Positions 26,015 through 34,845 of a stretch of 40,283 nt of DNA are shown here, in pieces (the first letter of the stretch is position 1; every line of letters starts with the position of its first letter). This stretch comes from Planctomycetaceae bacterium (lineage in GTDB: Bacteria > Planctomycetota > Planctomycetia > Pirellulales > Thermoguttaceae): NCBI GenBank assembly GCA_031287585.1, contig JAITST010000030.1:1-40283 (forward strand), read 5' to 3'. The notes beneath the pieces are model-generated. The model was not told the DNA's origin and made no database searches. It saw only the letters and a program-made list of their open reading frames with translations. A program made the position numbers and the translations under genes.

Positions 26015-27333
26015 CTATTCTCCAATGTTGAATAATACTTTACCTTTCCCATCTGTAACTGTTATATTACCTTTTTGGTATGGAACAGTGTCAAATATGT
26101 GCACCTCAAAATCAAAAGTATCAATTACTTGATACTTTTGATTAAAAAGATTAGTAAATTTGCAAGAAGCTTCAAGCTTGGTACAACCATAATATCGAAT
26201 TTCTATCGTTCTCCAAAAATAAGTGTTCCGTTTCGCTTCTTTCTTTTCATTTACAAAACTTTCCCCCAATGAATCCAACTCCTGTACGGACGACTTGAAT
26301 TCCGCAGCGTCACCAAGAGATGAAAATTTAATTGAAGTCGTAATCATATCAGGAACGGCTGAATTTGTAAAATAAGTGGCTTCCTTAACCGCCCCGCCCC
26401 TTGATTCTATCAACGAACTTGTATCTAGCAATCCATATTTAACATCCCCACGGGGTCTAAACATCCGATCAAATAATAAAATACCTGATGTTTTCTCCCC
26501 TAGTATCCATTTTTCGCCAGCATTTATTTTTCTAAACACATTTCTAAATATTTCTTCTTCACGTGAGTACTGTATTGAGTGCGTCCCATATACAAAGCAT
26601 GTCTCAAAGGGATCCTTGGTAACGCGAAGCAATGCATCAAGACGCGCGTATTCAGTGAAGACAATTGGTATTCTTTCTACAAATAGAGACCGAAATTTCA
26701 CAGAGGGAAAACTCATTGTTTTCCTGTCAAATTCTGGTAGAGGGAGAATAATGTCGTATGGAAATGGCATCGTTACCACAAAGTCACATTTATTATTTTG
26801 AAGAGTAGTTTCCTTCTTTGACTGTTCTTTTTTGAGCTGAATTTCGAGTTGAGGAATTTTATTTGGAGCCGCCTTTATCAACTCTTCCTTCACCTTGATT
26901 CGTTGTTTAAAGTCTGCATCCTCCTCAAATTCTCCCATTTTAAGAGGTACATCCTTTGTTTGTAATACATCACGCAGAGTGCGAATATCCTCTGTGATAG
27001 AAGCAATTTTCTTATCACTGTCAGTTAAAGATTCTAACCGTTTATTGTAAGTTTCTTTCCATTTTTTTTGGAGTTTTTCTATTAACTGATAATCAGGACC
27101 AGAATAAACATCGCACGTCATTGGATCAATATAAAAGCGTTTAAGTTCGTACGTTTTATCTGAACCTATATCACCAAGCGGTTTTTGCTCATCAACTTCA
27201 TTTACAGATGCTTTATGAGCGTATTTTACTTCCTGCGCTGTTACAACAGCATCTTCCGGTATGCCAATTCTTGCAAAAAAATGGCTCCTAGTGAGGCTAA
27301 CCTGAACAAATTGAGTGATAGTTTGTTTGTCAT
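26015..27333 (-). CDS. Unknown protein; start and body in different frames (-1 shift)
   Basis: The body (about 439 codons, stop at 26015) has no recognised family. It has a coiled-coil-like region soon after its start (KLQKKWKETYNKRLESLTD and on) and a globular C-terminal part with DFVVTMPFPYDIILPLPEF. The first ATG in the body frame is at 27121, but clean coding sequence continues upstream (FFARIGIPEDAVVTAQEV, then YELKRFYIDP) with no start codon. The only ATG with a good SD (AAGGA, 8 bases away) is at 27331-27333 in the frame one step off; that frame stops at 27241-27243. Both frames are open together from 27333 to 27244, so the shift lies there. Candidates are a run of seven T or a CAAACAAA repeat. 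It may be a mutation, a sequencing error or a real slip. Confidence 0.6.
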
Positions 27334-27605
27334 AATAAATTTCCTTATAAAGTTAGGATTGTTGAAAAAAAACATTATAAAAATGGTATAGTGATATGTT
27401 TTGTTAATATCACTTACCATACACTTTTGTCAAAATGGCATTTATATTTATTATTTCTCTATGATTGGAAAAGCACTATACTTATGCGATTATAAAACAA
27501 TAACTTACATACAAAGATTTCTATTTTATATTATAGTTTCATTCGGCACGAAAAGATTATTCAGTACACGAACAAATAGTGTTCCGGCTCTTTATCAAAA
27601 TCTGA
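27334..27605. other. AT-rich spacer, nothing recognised
   Basis: No coding, repeat or RNA signal that I can support. It separates the frameshifted gene from the next minus-strand gene and contains the T/A-rich promoter-like sequence expected before the former. Confidence 0.4.
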
Positions 27606-28076
27606 TTAGTCTTTCTTTTTTGAAATTTCAGATGATAATTTTCGTAGTACCAAAAAAGGATGGGACTTTATTTTTTCCGATTCTAGCCACTTGCTGTGCC
27701 AGTCTAGGTATTTTTGAAGTTCAGTGTTTTCTACAACTCGGCAAATGTAGTATTCAATTGGTAATGTATCATTCAAATTAATCTGTTTATTCTCCCAAGC
27801 AATTGCAACAACAGAAAATATACGTAAAAGAGCATCTATTTCCTGTTCTTCATTGCTACCACGAAAATTTTTGTCATCATATTGGAACTGCTTCTCTCCT
27901 GCATACTCAAATTTTTCATAATAAGTATTGTGTATCTTTTCATTAGTTGAAAAATGAAGTAAAACCGACGACACGAGGTTTAACCGAAACTGTCCATTTA
28001 TTGCACATAAAGAACATACGGCAACAACAAGCGTCAGTGTGGCGACAATAAATGTTATAATAGTTAAAAAAAGCAT
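27606..28076 (-). CDS. Small single-pass membrane protein, unknown function
   Basis: A 156-residue protein with one N-terminal membrane segment (residues ~3-27, TIITFIVATLTLVVAVCSL), then a soluble domain rich in charged and aromatic residues (KFEYAGEKQFQYDDKNF, LLRIFSVVAIAWENK). This anchor-plus-helical-domain plan is common among small proteins in defence regions but is not diagnostic. The start is supported by GAAAGGAC about 10 bases upstream. No family recognised. It is AT-rich like its neighbours and lies between the unknown frameshifted gene and the regulator gene, all minus strand. Confidence 0.6.
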   Translation of the reverse strand: MLFLTIITFIVATLTLVVAVCSLCAINGQFRLNLVSSVLLHFSTNEKIHNTYYEKFEYAGEKQFQYDDKNFRGSNEEQEIDALLRIFSVVAIAWENKQINLNDTLPIEYYICRVVENTELQKYLDWHSKWLESEKIKSHPFLVLRKLSSEISKKKD

Positions 28077-28299
28077 TATGTTTTTTGTCCTTTCAATAAA
28101 CTGGGGGCTATTATGTAATCAAAATTATCTACGAATAATAGTTCTCATTGCGTATATTGTTCTATCACTTCACAATGATATACTTACCATTCTGGTCGAT
28201 AAAAATTCTCTCTTTCAACGAACTGCTCGTTTCCGAACCGCCGACCATTTTAGCATACCGCGTTGCTCGCGACCGTTTCAAATTTATGAAATTCTGGTT

Positions 28300-28749
28300 T
28301 CATTTTAGCAAAAAACCCAAAATTTCTTTAGATTTTTTACTTTTCGCGGGTCGAATCTTGTATGGGAAGCGGTTCTGTTTTAGAAATTTGTTTGTTCGAT
28401 AGACCAAGATTTTAATTGTCGCCGCCGGTATGCACTCTTTTTTACTGCGTTTTTCCCACACATTCCTCTCGACAGTCTCGTAATCGGCGCGGTGTTTCGG
28501 CGATTGCCACAGAGTTTTCAACAGAAGATACGACTTTGGAGTCAGAGGCACAGAGTTGTTGAGCCAAGAAACTGTTCGTGCGGTATCGTCGAATTGCAAA
28601 ACAATTTCATCAATCGGTAATTGTTCGTTTACCGGCAAACAATCACCCATCAACCGATTTTCGATAGTACGAAGAACGGCGACACGTTGAATTGCTTCAT
28701 TTAATTGGCGGTGGATTTCGGGAAGTGTTAGATTGTTGTCCGGGTTCAT
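28300..28749 (-). CDS. Winged-helix DNA-binding protein, probable transcription regulator
   Basis: A 149-residue protein. The N-terminal half (LPEIHRQLNEAIQRVAVLRT) is helical and may dimerise. The C-terminal half (VSWLNNSVPLTPKSYLLLKT, then LWQSPKHRADYETVERNVWE and AATIKILVYRTNKFLKQ) matches the OmpR-like winged helix: beta-strand, three helices with a recognition helix near AATIKILVYRTN. No receiver domain is present. The ATG at 28747-28749 was chosen because the longer frame upstream is repeat-like. A 14-bp palindrome spans the start, so autoregulation is likely (inference). It could control the minus-strand accessory genes downstream. Confidence 0.65.
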   Translation of the reverse strand: MNPDNNLTLPEIHRQLNEAIQRVAVLRTIENRLMGDCLPVNEQLPIDEIVLQFDDTARTVSWLNNSVPLTPKSYLLLKTLWQSPKHRADYETVERNVWEKRSKKECIPAATIKILVYRTNKFLKQNRFPYKIRPAKSKKSKEILGFLLK

Positions 28750-28762
28750 TGTTGCGCAACAA
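28749..28762. promoter_or_regulatory. Candidate operator at the regulator start
   Basis: TTGTTGCGCAACAA, a perfect 14-bp palindrome whose first base is the A of the start ATG. Its position, directly at the start of a DNA-binding protein gene, suggests that the product binds here. Confidence 0.45.
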
Positions 28763-29122
28763 AAAAGGCGTGGAATACTTGCCGCCAATCCAGCCCTACC
28801 ACAGGCACCAACGACGACAGATACCACGCCCGATTTCTCGGACGTAGAAATTTCTGTCGCTCGTTGGTTCAAAATGTGGTAATTTGGATTGAGCGATTAT
28901 CTACTAAACTGTTAGTTTCGTAATGTGTTATGTCATAAGTGTTTGTGAGTAAAAATTGTTGTTGGAAAGGATTGCTCTCGCTATTACTTTCCACATTCAA
29001 AGCAAGCCAATCAACCTAGATGGGTTGGTAACCGTTCACGGTTAATTTTGAGTATTCTATCAGAATTTTCAAAAAACCTACTGCGGCTAAAACGGTCTCC
29101 CTTTGAAGGTGCATTTAGGTGT

Positions 29123-29289
29123 AGTCCCGATAGGGACGATATGTTGGTAGAAAACCAAACATTATTTGGAAAAACGAAAGACATACAACCTGCCTACCAA
29201 TGCCTTTGTGGAACGGGGGGTTATCATTCGTTTATCCAAATAAGGTTTGGTTACAACGTTCATCACCAACATATCGTCCCTACGGGACT
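29123..29289. repeat. 167-bp imperfect palindromic element (MITE-like)
   Basis: Two nested arm pairs: outer 29123-29148 with 29265-29289 (AGTCCCGATAGGGACGATAT and its complement), inner 29154-29178 with 29227-29251 (ACCAAACATTATTTGG and its complement). Partial copies occur near 6541, 12620 and 21790. Another GTCCC-TAAC-GGGAC hairpin follows at 29324-29337. The element fills most of the 742-bp gap 28750-29491. The remainder holds no gene that I can support, including a plus-strand open frame that is the element itself. Confidence 0.8.
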
Positions 29290-29491
29290 GAATTTTTTTA
29301 CCATTCGTTTCTACCGATATTTCGTCCCTAACGGGACTATGATTAGCCGTCTTATAAAAATCACCCCGCCTACGATTGCTCTATCAATAGCGTTTTATTG
29401 TTTTACGGTGACTAACCTAAAACCCACTCAAAATCTGCAATCTAAAATCTAAAATCTAAAATAAAAAATCGCCGCGTTTTTCGTAGTGTTT

Positions 29492-30550
29492 TTATGCTGC
29501 TCTTTGTTTTGTTGTGATTTCCTGTCCTGATTCTCGTTGTTCCCGTAGCGTTGTTTCTCTTTGCAGTAGTTCGTCGCATATTTCTTTTAGTTTTGTTATT
29601 TCTGTATTGATTGTTGTACTGTTTCTTACTTGTTCGATTCGCAGTACGCGGTTTTGTGTTCCGAATGGGGTATTTTGGCTTGTTCGTTGAACGTTGTATA
29701 GTCCGATACACGGCGTATCTGCTACCGCGGCGATGTGTAGCATATCGGTGTTGTTACCGATGAATAAGGTTGACATTTTTATTAGCGATATTGTTACGCC
29801 TATTGTTGTTTCATCAAGTATTACCGCTGCTCCATCTGACATCTTTACGATACGTTCAGCCGCCTGACGTTCGGACTCGGTATTCCAGAGTATCAGCGTC
29901 ATCAAGTTCCACTGGCTATTTAGGTGATACACAATTTCAGCGTAACCACGTTCGTCCCATTGTTTTACCGCGTTTTCCGTACTTATGCTCATAGCCACAA
30001 AATCGGTACCAAGATTTAGACGGTTATGTTTTTGACGTGCGTTGTAAATGTCTGTCTCGCTTTCCGGCAAATCGAAGTCGATACTGCCGCCGACGATTCC
30101 GAACGCTTCTAGTAACTGCAATTTGCGTATCACAACGTGGTCGTCGGCTGGTACTATTCTGATATTGTTCAGCATTCTACTTGCGAAGTTTGAGCCGATA
30201 CCACCGAAACCTATTCTGTGTTTCGCACCGGAAAGCCACGCCGCGAGCGCGCTCATAAACGTACCTTGTAAGTCAACCGCGGCATCCGGCGAAAATGCCA
30301 GCAATCGCCGGCGCAAGAGATTGGTTTCGTCGAACGATGACAACCAGTTTTCCTTCGCGATTATTAACCTGTCGAGTGCGTTGTGACCGAAAAGCAGCGG
30401 CGCGATACGGTCATCAACTAACCACGCGAGTTCGCAAGTGGGGAAGCGTAAACGTAATGCGTTGAGGGCGGGCAAACTATAAACGATGCCGCTGACTGTG
30501 TTCAACTGCACGACGAGGATACGTTTTACATTGTTCAGGTAATGCTGCAT
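29492..30550 (-). CDS. Glycosyltransferase family 9 (heptosyltransferase-like)
   Basis: A 352-residue protein resembling ADP-heptose:LPS heptosyltransferases of GT9. It begins KRILVVQLNTVSGIVYSLPA (family form: R-I-L-x-x-x-x-x-x-G-D-x-x-x-x-x-P), with AVDLQGTFMSALAAWLSGAK and RIGFGG in the first half. In the second half it has VAMSISTENAVKQWDERGYA and the sugar-nucleotide site LFIGNNTDMLHIAAVADTPC. Usual GT9 has GxDTGxxH; here Asn-Asn-Thr-Asp replaces the start of it. The likely role is adding a sugar to lipopolysaccharide core or another surface glycan. An in-frame extension to 30871 exists, but the ATG at 30548-30550 gives the normal family start. No SD site. Confidence 0.8.
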   Translation of the reverse strand: MQHYLNNVKRILVVQLNTVSGIVYSLPALNALRLRFPTCELAWLVDDRIAPLLFGHNALDRLIIAKENWLSSFDETNLLRRRLLAFSPDAAVDLQGTFMSALAAWLSGAKHRIGFGGIGSNFASRMLNNIRIVPADDHVVIRKLQLLEAFGIVGGSIDFDLPESETDIYNARQKHNRLNLGTDFVAMSISTENAVKQWDERGYAEIVYHLNSQWNLMTLILWNTESERQAAERIVKMSDGAAVILDETTIGVTISLIKMSTLFIGNNTDMLHIAAVADTPCIGLYNVQRTSQNTPFGTQNRVLRIEQVRNSTTINTEITKLKEICDELLQRETTLREQRESGQEITTKQRAA

Positions 30551-30836
30551 TTTATCGAATGATATAATTGTAAAATATTCTAATTGACGTTGTAAAAATA
30601 ACGCGGTAAAAATCTCTTGAAGTATAGTAACGTCACCGATTTGTTGCAATACCAAATTCGTCGTCGTATTCGCCCGCAATCGTTTTAACTTGCCTAACAT
30701 ACCACGTCGTTTGTGTACTTTGACACTTATAACACTTAATCGTTCATTGACAAACGATTGACGCGACCAGAAACGATTAACGTAAAATTTGCGCGACGTA
30801 AATGCCGAAAAGTGGCTTGTGCGTTTGGCGGCGGTG

Positions 30837-30865
30837 TTGTAATCTCGCGATAAATTGCGTAGAAT
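30837..30865 (+). promoter_or_regulatory. Putative sigma70-type promoter of the TPR gene
   Basis: TTGTAA (30837-30842), 17-bp spacer, TAGAAT (30860-30865), about 68 bp before the ATG at 30933. The gap 30551-30932 between the divergent genes holds this and an open minus-strand extension of the glycosyltransferase, but no other gene that I can support. Confidence 0.5.
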
Positions 30866-30932
30866 ATACAAACAGCGTGCCTATTTTGTTGTTGTTTTGC
30901 ATACGCCTTTGTGAAGATACAGGAGTTGAGTG

Positions 30933-31892
30933 ATGACTGGACGTAAGATTGTCGTTTTATTGTTCGTTGTGGCAGTTTTGGTTTTTGCGATGTCAACTGG
31001 GGCTAACGTTGTCTATTCCCAGACAACAGACCCGATTGCGAAGGAGCATCGCGGTGAAGTTTTATACGACCAAGGTGTTCACGCGTATTTCGACCACGAT
31101 TACAAAGACGCAATATCACGGCTCGAACAGGTAGAGGAACTTGACAGTATCGACCCGCGTCCGTATTTCTTTTTGGGACTTGCGCATTTCAAAAACGACG
31201 ACAAGGAAAAGGCAGAGAAGTATCTGACAAAGGCATCTCGGCTTGAATGGACACGCCGCGGGATGAGAGATTTCGATGTTGCGGCGGCGTTGGTTCGTGT
31301 TCAGGGAAAGGAGCGGGGGCTGGTAGAAAAGTTCCGTAGTCAAGCGAAACAAGAATGGCAGCAAACGGAAGCAGAACGGCGGAAAGTTCGTTACGGCAGT
31401 ACGAAAGACAACGATAGAGCGATTTTGGAGGCGATTGTCAAGCAAGGTCCGACAGAATTTGTAGGTCAAGCACCATTCGGAGCGCGTTCAACAGACCCGT
31501 TTAGAACGGAAACAGATGACGGCGGAGAACGCCTAATAAAGTCAGACGATGCCGTGCCGTCGGTGGTAATCAAGAAAGAAATGAAAGAAGAAAAACCTGT
31601 ACTAGAAGATGTAAAGACAGACGTTACGGAAACGGATGATATGAAGTCGGACGACGAAAAGAAATCTGACGTTGAAGACCCGTTTGCGGACGATGAAAAG
31701 AAGTCTGACGAAGAAGACGAAAAACCTGCTGACGAAAAGAAGTCTGACGATGAAGACGAAAAATCCGCTGATGAAAAGAAGTCTGACGACGAAGACGAAA
31801 AATCCGCTGACGAAAAGAAGTCTGACGAAGATGACGAAAAATCCGCTGATGAAAAAAAATCTGGCGGAGAGGATGAAGACCCGTTTGGTTGA
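30933..31892 (+). CDS. Exported TPR protein with acidic 13-residue repeat tail
   Basis: A 319-residue protein with a signal peptide (1-29, cut near VYS-QTT). TPR-like helices follow: GEVLYDQGVHAYFDHDYKDA and PYFFLGLAHFKNDDKEKAEK. A middle region has RSQAKQEWQQTEAERRKVRY and TDPFRTETDDGG. The last ~75 residues are tandem copies of DEKKSDDEDEKSA (13 residues), giving a very acidic, disordered end that closes with EDEDPFG. The ATG at 30933 was chosen over the adjacent GTG because AGGAG lies 7 bases upstream. TPR proteins bind partners; an exported one with a charged tail may bind cations or basic proteins (inference). Confidence 0.8.
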   Translation: MTGRKIVVLLFVVAVLVFAMSTGANVVYSQTTDPIAKEHRGEVLYDQGVHAYFDHDYKDAISRLEQVEELDSIDPRPYFFLGLAHFKNDDKEKAEKYLTKASRLEWTRRGMRDFDVAAALVRVQGKERGLVEKFRSQAKQEWQQTEAERRKVRYGSTKDNDRAILEAIVKQGPTEFVGQAPFGARSTDPFRTETDDGGERLIKSDDAVPSVVIKKEMKEEKPVLEDVKTDVTETDDMKSDDEKKSDVEDPFADDEKKSDEEDEKPADEKKSDDEDEKSADEKKSDDEDEKSADEKKSDEDDEKSADEKKSGGEDEDPFG

Positions 31893-31976
31893 TACCTGTT
31901 GAAATTTGTACGAAGCCGAAAAGTTTTTTAACGTGCGAGACACAAAGCGTATGGTAAAAATTCCAAACACCGAACT

Positions 31977-32969
31977 ATGAAAAAATTTATCGCACTGCTA
32001 CTATTCGCCGCCGTTTTTGGTGTTGCTGGTTATTTTGTCTGGCAAAATATGTTTGCGACAAACGCTGGTACGGACAAAACGATGACGCTTTACGGTAATG
32101 TCGAAATTCGCCGTGTCAATCTTGGTTTCAATGTCTTTGGTCAGATTGTTGAAATGCCGTTCAAAGAAGGCGATAAGATTCTCCGCAATTCTGTTGTCGC
32201 GCGGCTTGACCGTCAACCGTATCAGGACGATGTTGAGATTGCCGCCGCGCAAGTCAAACGCGCCGAAGCAAATCTCAAAAAACTGCAAACCGGTAATCGA
32301 CCACAGGAAATCGCACAGGCACACGCAACATTGAACGAACGAATCGCAACTCTTGATGTTCTCAACGCGGAGGTACGGCGGGCGCATCTCTTGATTGACA
32401 AACAAAATATCTCGCCGCAGGAATTTGATAATGTCATCGCAAGCCAAAAAGAAGCGACCGCGCGAAAACAACTTGCGGAGGAAACGTTGAACTTGTTGAT
32501 TGAAGGGTTTCGTCAAGAGGACATTGACGCTGGTGAGGCACAATTTGCCGAAGCGAAAGCGAATCTCAAACGAACGCAAACGCTGCTCGGCTACACAGAA
32601 TTGCATTGTCCCAACGACGGAATTTTGTTGACACGTGTCGAAGAGCCGGGAGCGGTTGTGAATCAGGGGCAGACGGTTTTGGTGCTTTCGCTTCAAGACG
32701 AAGTTTGGGTTTATGTTTATCTGCCCGAACCCGATCTCGGTAAAATCGCCCCCGGTATGAAAGCAAAAATTTACACGGATTCCGCTCCCGATAAACCTTA
32801 CGGCGGGCAAGTCGGCTACATTTCACCCGAAGCGGAATTCACTCCGAAAAATGTTGAAACGCCGCGTCTGCGAACCGACCTTGTCTATCGTGTGCGGATT
32901 ATCGCGGATAATCCCGACGACGGATTACGTCAGGGAATGCCGGTTACTGTTGTGTTAGCGAAAGATTGA
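31977..32969 (+). CDS. HlyD-family periplasmic adaptor (membrane fusion protein) of ABC exporter
   Basis: A 330-residue adaptor with an N-terminal membrane anchor (residues 4-24, ALLLFAAVFGVAGYFVW). The first lipoyl half is GNVEIRRVNLGFNVFGQIVE; then come a long helical hairpin (AQVKRAEANLKKLQTGNRPQ ... EFDNVIASQKEATARKQLAE) and the second half GYTELHCPNDGILL, with a beta-barrel end (LRQGMPVTVVLAKD). It resembles YbhG/YhiI-type adaptors that pair with the double-ATPase and two-permease exporters encoded next. The ATPase start overlaps or abuts the stop. It links inner-membrane transporter to outer-membrane channel; substrate unknown. Confidence 0.87.
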   Translation: MKKFIALLLFAAVFGVAGYFVWQNMFATNAGTDKTMTLYGNVEIRRVNLGFNVFGQIVEMPFKEGDKILRNSVVARLDRQPYQDDVEIAAAQVKRAEANLKKLQTGNRPQEIAQAHATLNERIATLDVLNAEVRRAHLLIDKQNISPQEFDNVIASQKEATARKQLAEETLNLLIEGFRQEDIDAGEAQFAEAKANLKRTQTLLGYTELHCPNDGILLTRVEEPGAVVNQGQTVLVLSLQDEVWVYVYLPEPDLGKIAPGMKAKIYTDSAPDKPYGGQVGYISPEAEFTPKNVETPRLRTDLVYRVRIIADNPDDGLRQGMPVTVVLAKD

Positions 32970-32971
32970 AG

Positions 32972-34666
32972 ATGATACACCTCAATCAACTTACCAAACG
33001 TTTCGGCGACAGCGGGCGGGCTGCTCTTGATTCTGTTACCGCCGAAATTCTATCGGGGCATATTACCGGAATTGTCGGTCCCGATGGTGCGGGTAAAACG
33101 ACGCTTGTGCGGTTGCTTGCGGGGTTACTCAAACCGACGACCGGTACCATCGACGTTTCGGAAACGCTGAACATCGGCGACAGGTCGATGCTCGGTTATA
33201 TGCCGCAGCGTTTCGGGTTGTATGAAGATTTAACGGTGCTGGAAAATCTGAATCTTTATGCGGAACTGCGAGGTCTTGAATCGCCGGAACGCAAAGACCG
33301 TTTCGCTCAACTCCTGCAATTCACTGGTCTTGAAGCGTTCACTCAACGTTTGGCGAAACGTTTATCAGGCGGTATGAAACAAAAACTCGGCTTGGCTTGT
33401 GTTCTTATCAAGATGCCGAAGTTGTTGTTGCTTGACGAGCCGGGTGTCGGCGTTGACCCGATCAGCCGCCGCGAACTTTGGCGGATGGTTCGCGAACTTG
33501 TTACCGATGATATTGTTGTTATCTGGAATACCGCCTATCTTGACGAAGCCGAAGCGTGCGACGATGTGTTGCTGCTCAACGAAGGCAAACTGCTTTTTCA
33601 CGGTCAACCGAGTGAACTGACTGGTCGATTGACAAACCGTGTTTTTCAAGTTCGCGGACTCGCGCCAACCGAACGCCGCCGTGAACTTGTCCGGTTAATG
33701 CGCCAACCGGAAATTATTGACGGCGTGATTCAAGGTGATGCGTTACGAATTGTTGTGAGTCAAAATGGATTACGACCCGCGTTACCGTCTGTTACGCTGA
33801 CTCCACCGGCGAGTATCGTTGCGGTAACTCCGCGATTTGAGGACGGTTTTATCGACCTTTTGGGCGGTGTGCCGAAAGGCGATTCGATACTTGCGCGCCA
33901 ACCGGCGAAACAAATCAGCGACGATAAACCGGTTGTCGTTGCCGAAGGACTGACCAAGCGGTTTGGTTCGTTCACGGCGGTACATAATAATTGCTTTTCG
34001 ATTCGGCGCGGCGAGATTTACGGATTGCTGGGACCGAACGGCGCGGGGAAAAGTACAACATTCAAAATGCTTTGCGGTTTGTTGAAACCGACAGACGGGA
34101 ATTGTTTTATTGCCGGTTATAACTTGCGGACATCGCCGTCGCGGGCAAGGTCGCGGCTCGGTTATATGGCTCAAAAGTTTTCGCTGTACAACGATTTAAC
34201 GGTTCGTCAAAACCTGACGTTCTTCGCGGGCATTTACGGTTTGTGGGGGTTTGCGAAACGGCGGGTTGTCAACGAGATGCTTGAAATGTTTGACTTGGGA
34301 CAGTATGCTTCGGCGAATGCGGGTTTATTGCCGTTGGGTTTCAAACAGCGTCTTTCGCTTGCCGCCGCGCTGATGCACGAACCGGATGTGTTGTTTCTTG
34401 ACGAGCCGACTTCCGGTGTTGACCCGCTCACCCGCCGCGAATTTTGGACACATATCAACGCCCTTGTTGAACGCGGTGTTACGATTTTAGTAACGACGCA
34501 TTTTATGGACGAAGCGGAATACTGCGACCGAATCAGTTTGATTTTTCACGGTGAAACGATTGCAACCGGAACGCCCGACAAACTCAAAGAATCCGTCCGC
34601 ACCGGGCAACTTCCAGAGCCGACTTTGGAAGACGCGTTCGTTGCGCTGGTACGCGGCGAACCGTAA
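32972..34666 (+). CDS. ABC exporter ATPase with two nucleotide-binding domains (YbhF-like)
   Basis: A 564-residue cytoplasmic protein with two ATP-binding domains. First: Walker A GPDGAGKTT (36-44), signature LSGGMKQKL near 131, Walker B LLLDEPGVGVD near 151. Second: GPNGAGKST near 352, a degenerate signature LPLGFKQRLSLAAALM near 449, and LFLDEPTSGVD near 474, followed by the switch His in VTTHFMDEAEYCDR. A TTG at 32966 overlapping the adaptor stop is an alternative start. The double layout matches YbhF, which powers YbhS/YbhR-type permeases. Those permeases are now 3.2 kb away because an island lies between; the operon was probably continuous before. Confidence 0.9.
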   Translation: MIHLNQLTKRFGDSGRAALDSVTAEILSGHITGIVGPDGAGKTTLVRLLAGLLKPTTGTIDVSETLNIGDRSMLGYMPQRFGLYEDLTVLENLNLYAELRGLESPERKDRFAQLLQFTGLEAFTQRLAKRLSGGMKQKLGLACVLIKMPKLLLLDEPGVGVDPISRRELWRMVRELVTDDIVVIWNTAYLDEAEACDDVLLLNEGKLLFHGQPSELTGRLTNRVFQVRGLAPTERRRELVRLMRQPEIIDGVIQGDALRIVVSQNGLRPALPSVTLTPPASIVAVTPRFEDGFIDLLGGVPKGDSILARQPAKQISDDKPVVVAEGLTKRFGSFTAVHNNCFSIRRGEIYGLLGPNGAGKSTTFKMLCGLLKPTDGNCFIAGYNLRTSPSRARSRLGYMAQKFSLYNDLTVRQNLTFFAGIYGLWGFAKRRVVNEMLEMFDLGQYASANAGLLPLGFKQRLSLAAALMHEPDVLFLDEPTSGVDPLTRREFWTHINALVERGVTILVTTHFMDEAEYCDRISLIFHGETIATGTPDKLKESVRTGQLPEPTLEDAFVALVRGEP

Positions 34667-34672
34667 TCGTAA
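34662..34672 (+). repeat. 11-bp border repeat, left side of island
   Basis: CGTAATCGTAA, identical to 37835-37845. It contains the stop codon of the ATPase gene (34664-34666). Candidate target-site duplication or recombination site of the island. Confidence 0.45.
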
Positions 34673-34770
34673 CGGAAGTTACAGATAAGCGGCGATTGAA
34701 TGTTGGTTTGTAGAAATTTTGTCAACTTGCCAAATTATACTTGTCCCGTTTGAAAATTGTTTGTGAGGTA

Positions 34771-34799
34771 TTGTACCCTTTCAAAAAATTTGATACAAT
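34771..34799 (+). promoter_or_regulatory. Strong putative sigma70 promoter of the restriction-modification operon
   Basis: TTGTAC (34771-34776), 17-bp spacer, TACAAT (34794-34799). The expected start point is near 34806, exactly at the first of two tandem palindromic boxes, and 124 bp before the methyltransferase ATG. Confidence 0.65.
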
Positions 34800-34805
34800 G
34801 ATAAG

Positions 34806-34845
34806 ATATGACTGTGAACAGTTGTATATGACTGTGAACAGTTGT
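34806..34845 (+). promoter_or_regulatory. Two tandem 20-bp operator-like boxes
   Basis: ATATGACTGTGAACAGTTGT is repeated exactly twice, back to back (34806-34825 and 34826-34845). Each has the inverted repeat ACTGT-GA-ACAGT. Further ACTGT at 34846-34850 could be a third half-site. The position at the predicted transcription start suits repression. Restriction-modification operons often have such boxes, bound by a C protein or by the methyltransferase itself; no C-protein gene is seen here. Confidence 0.7.

Noticed and set aside
29048..29452. Plus-strand open frame in the palindrome region
   Set aside because: It is built from the repeat element and lacks a start signal or protein-like composition.
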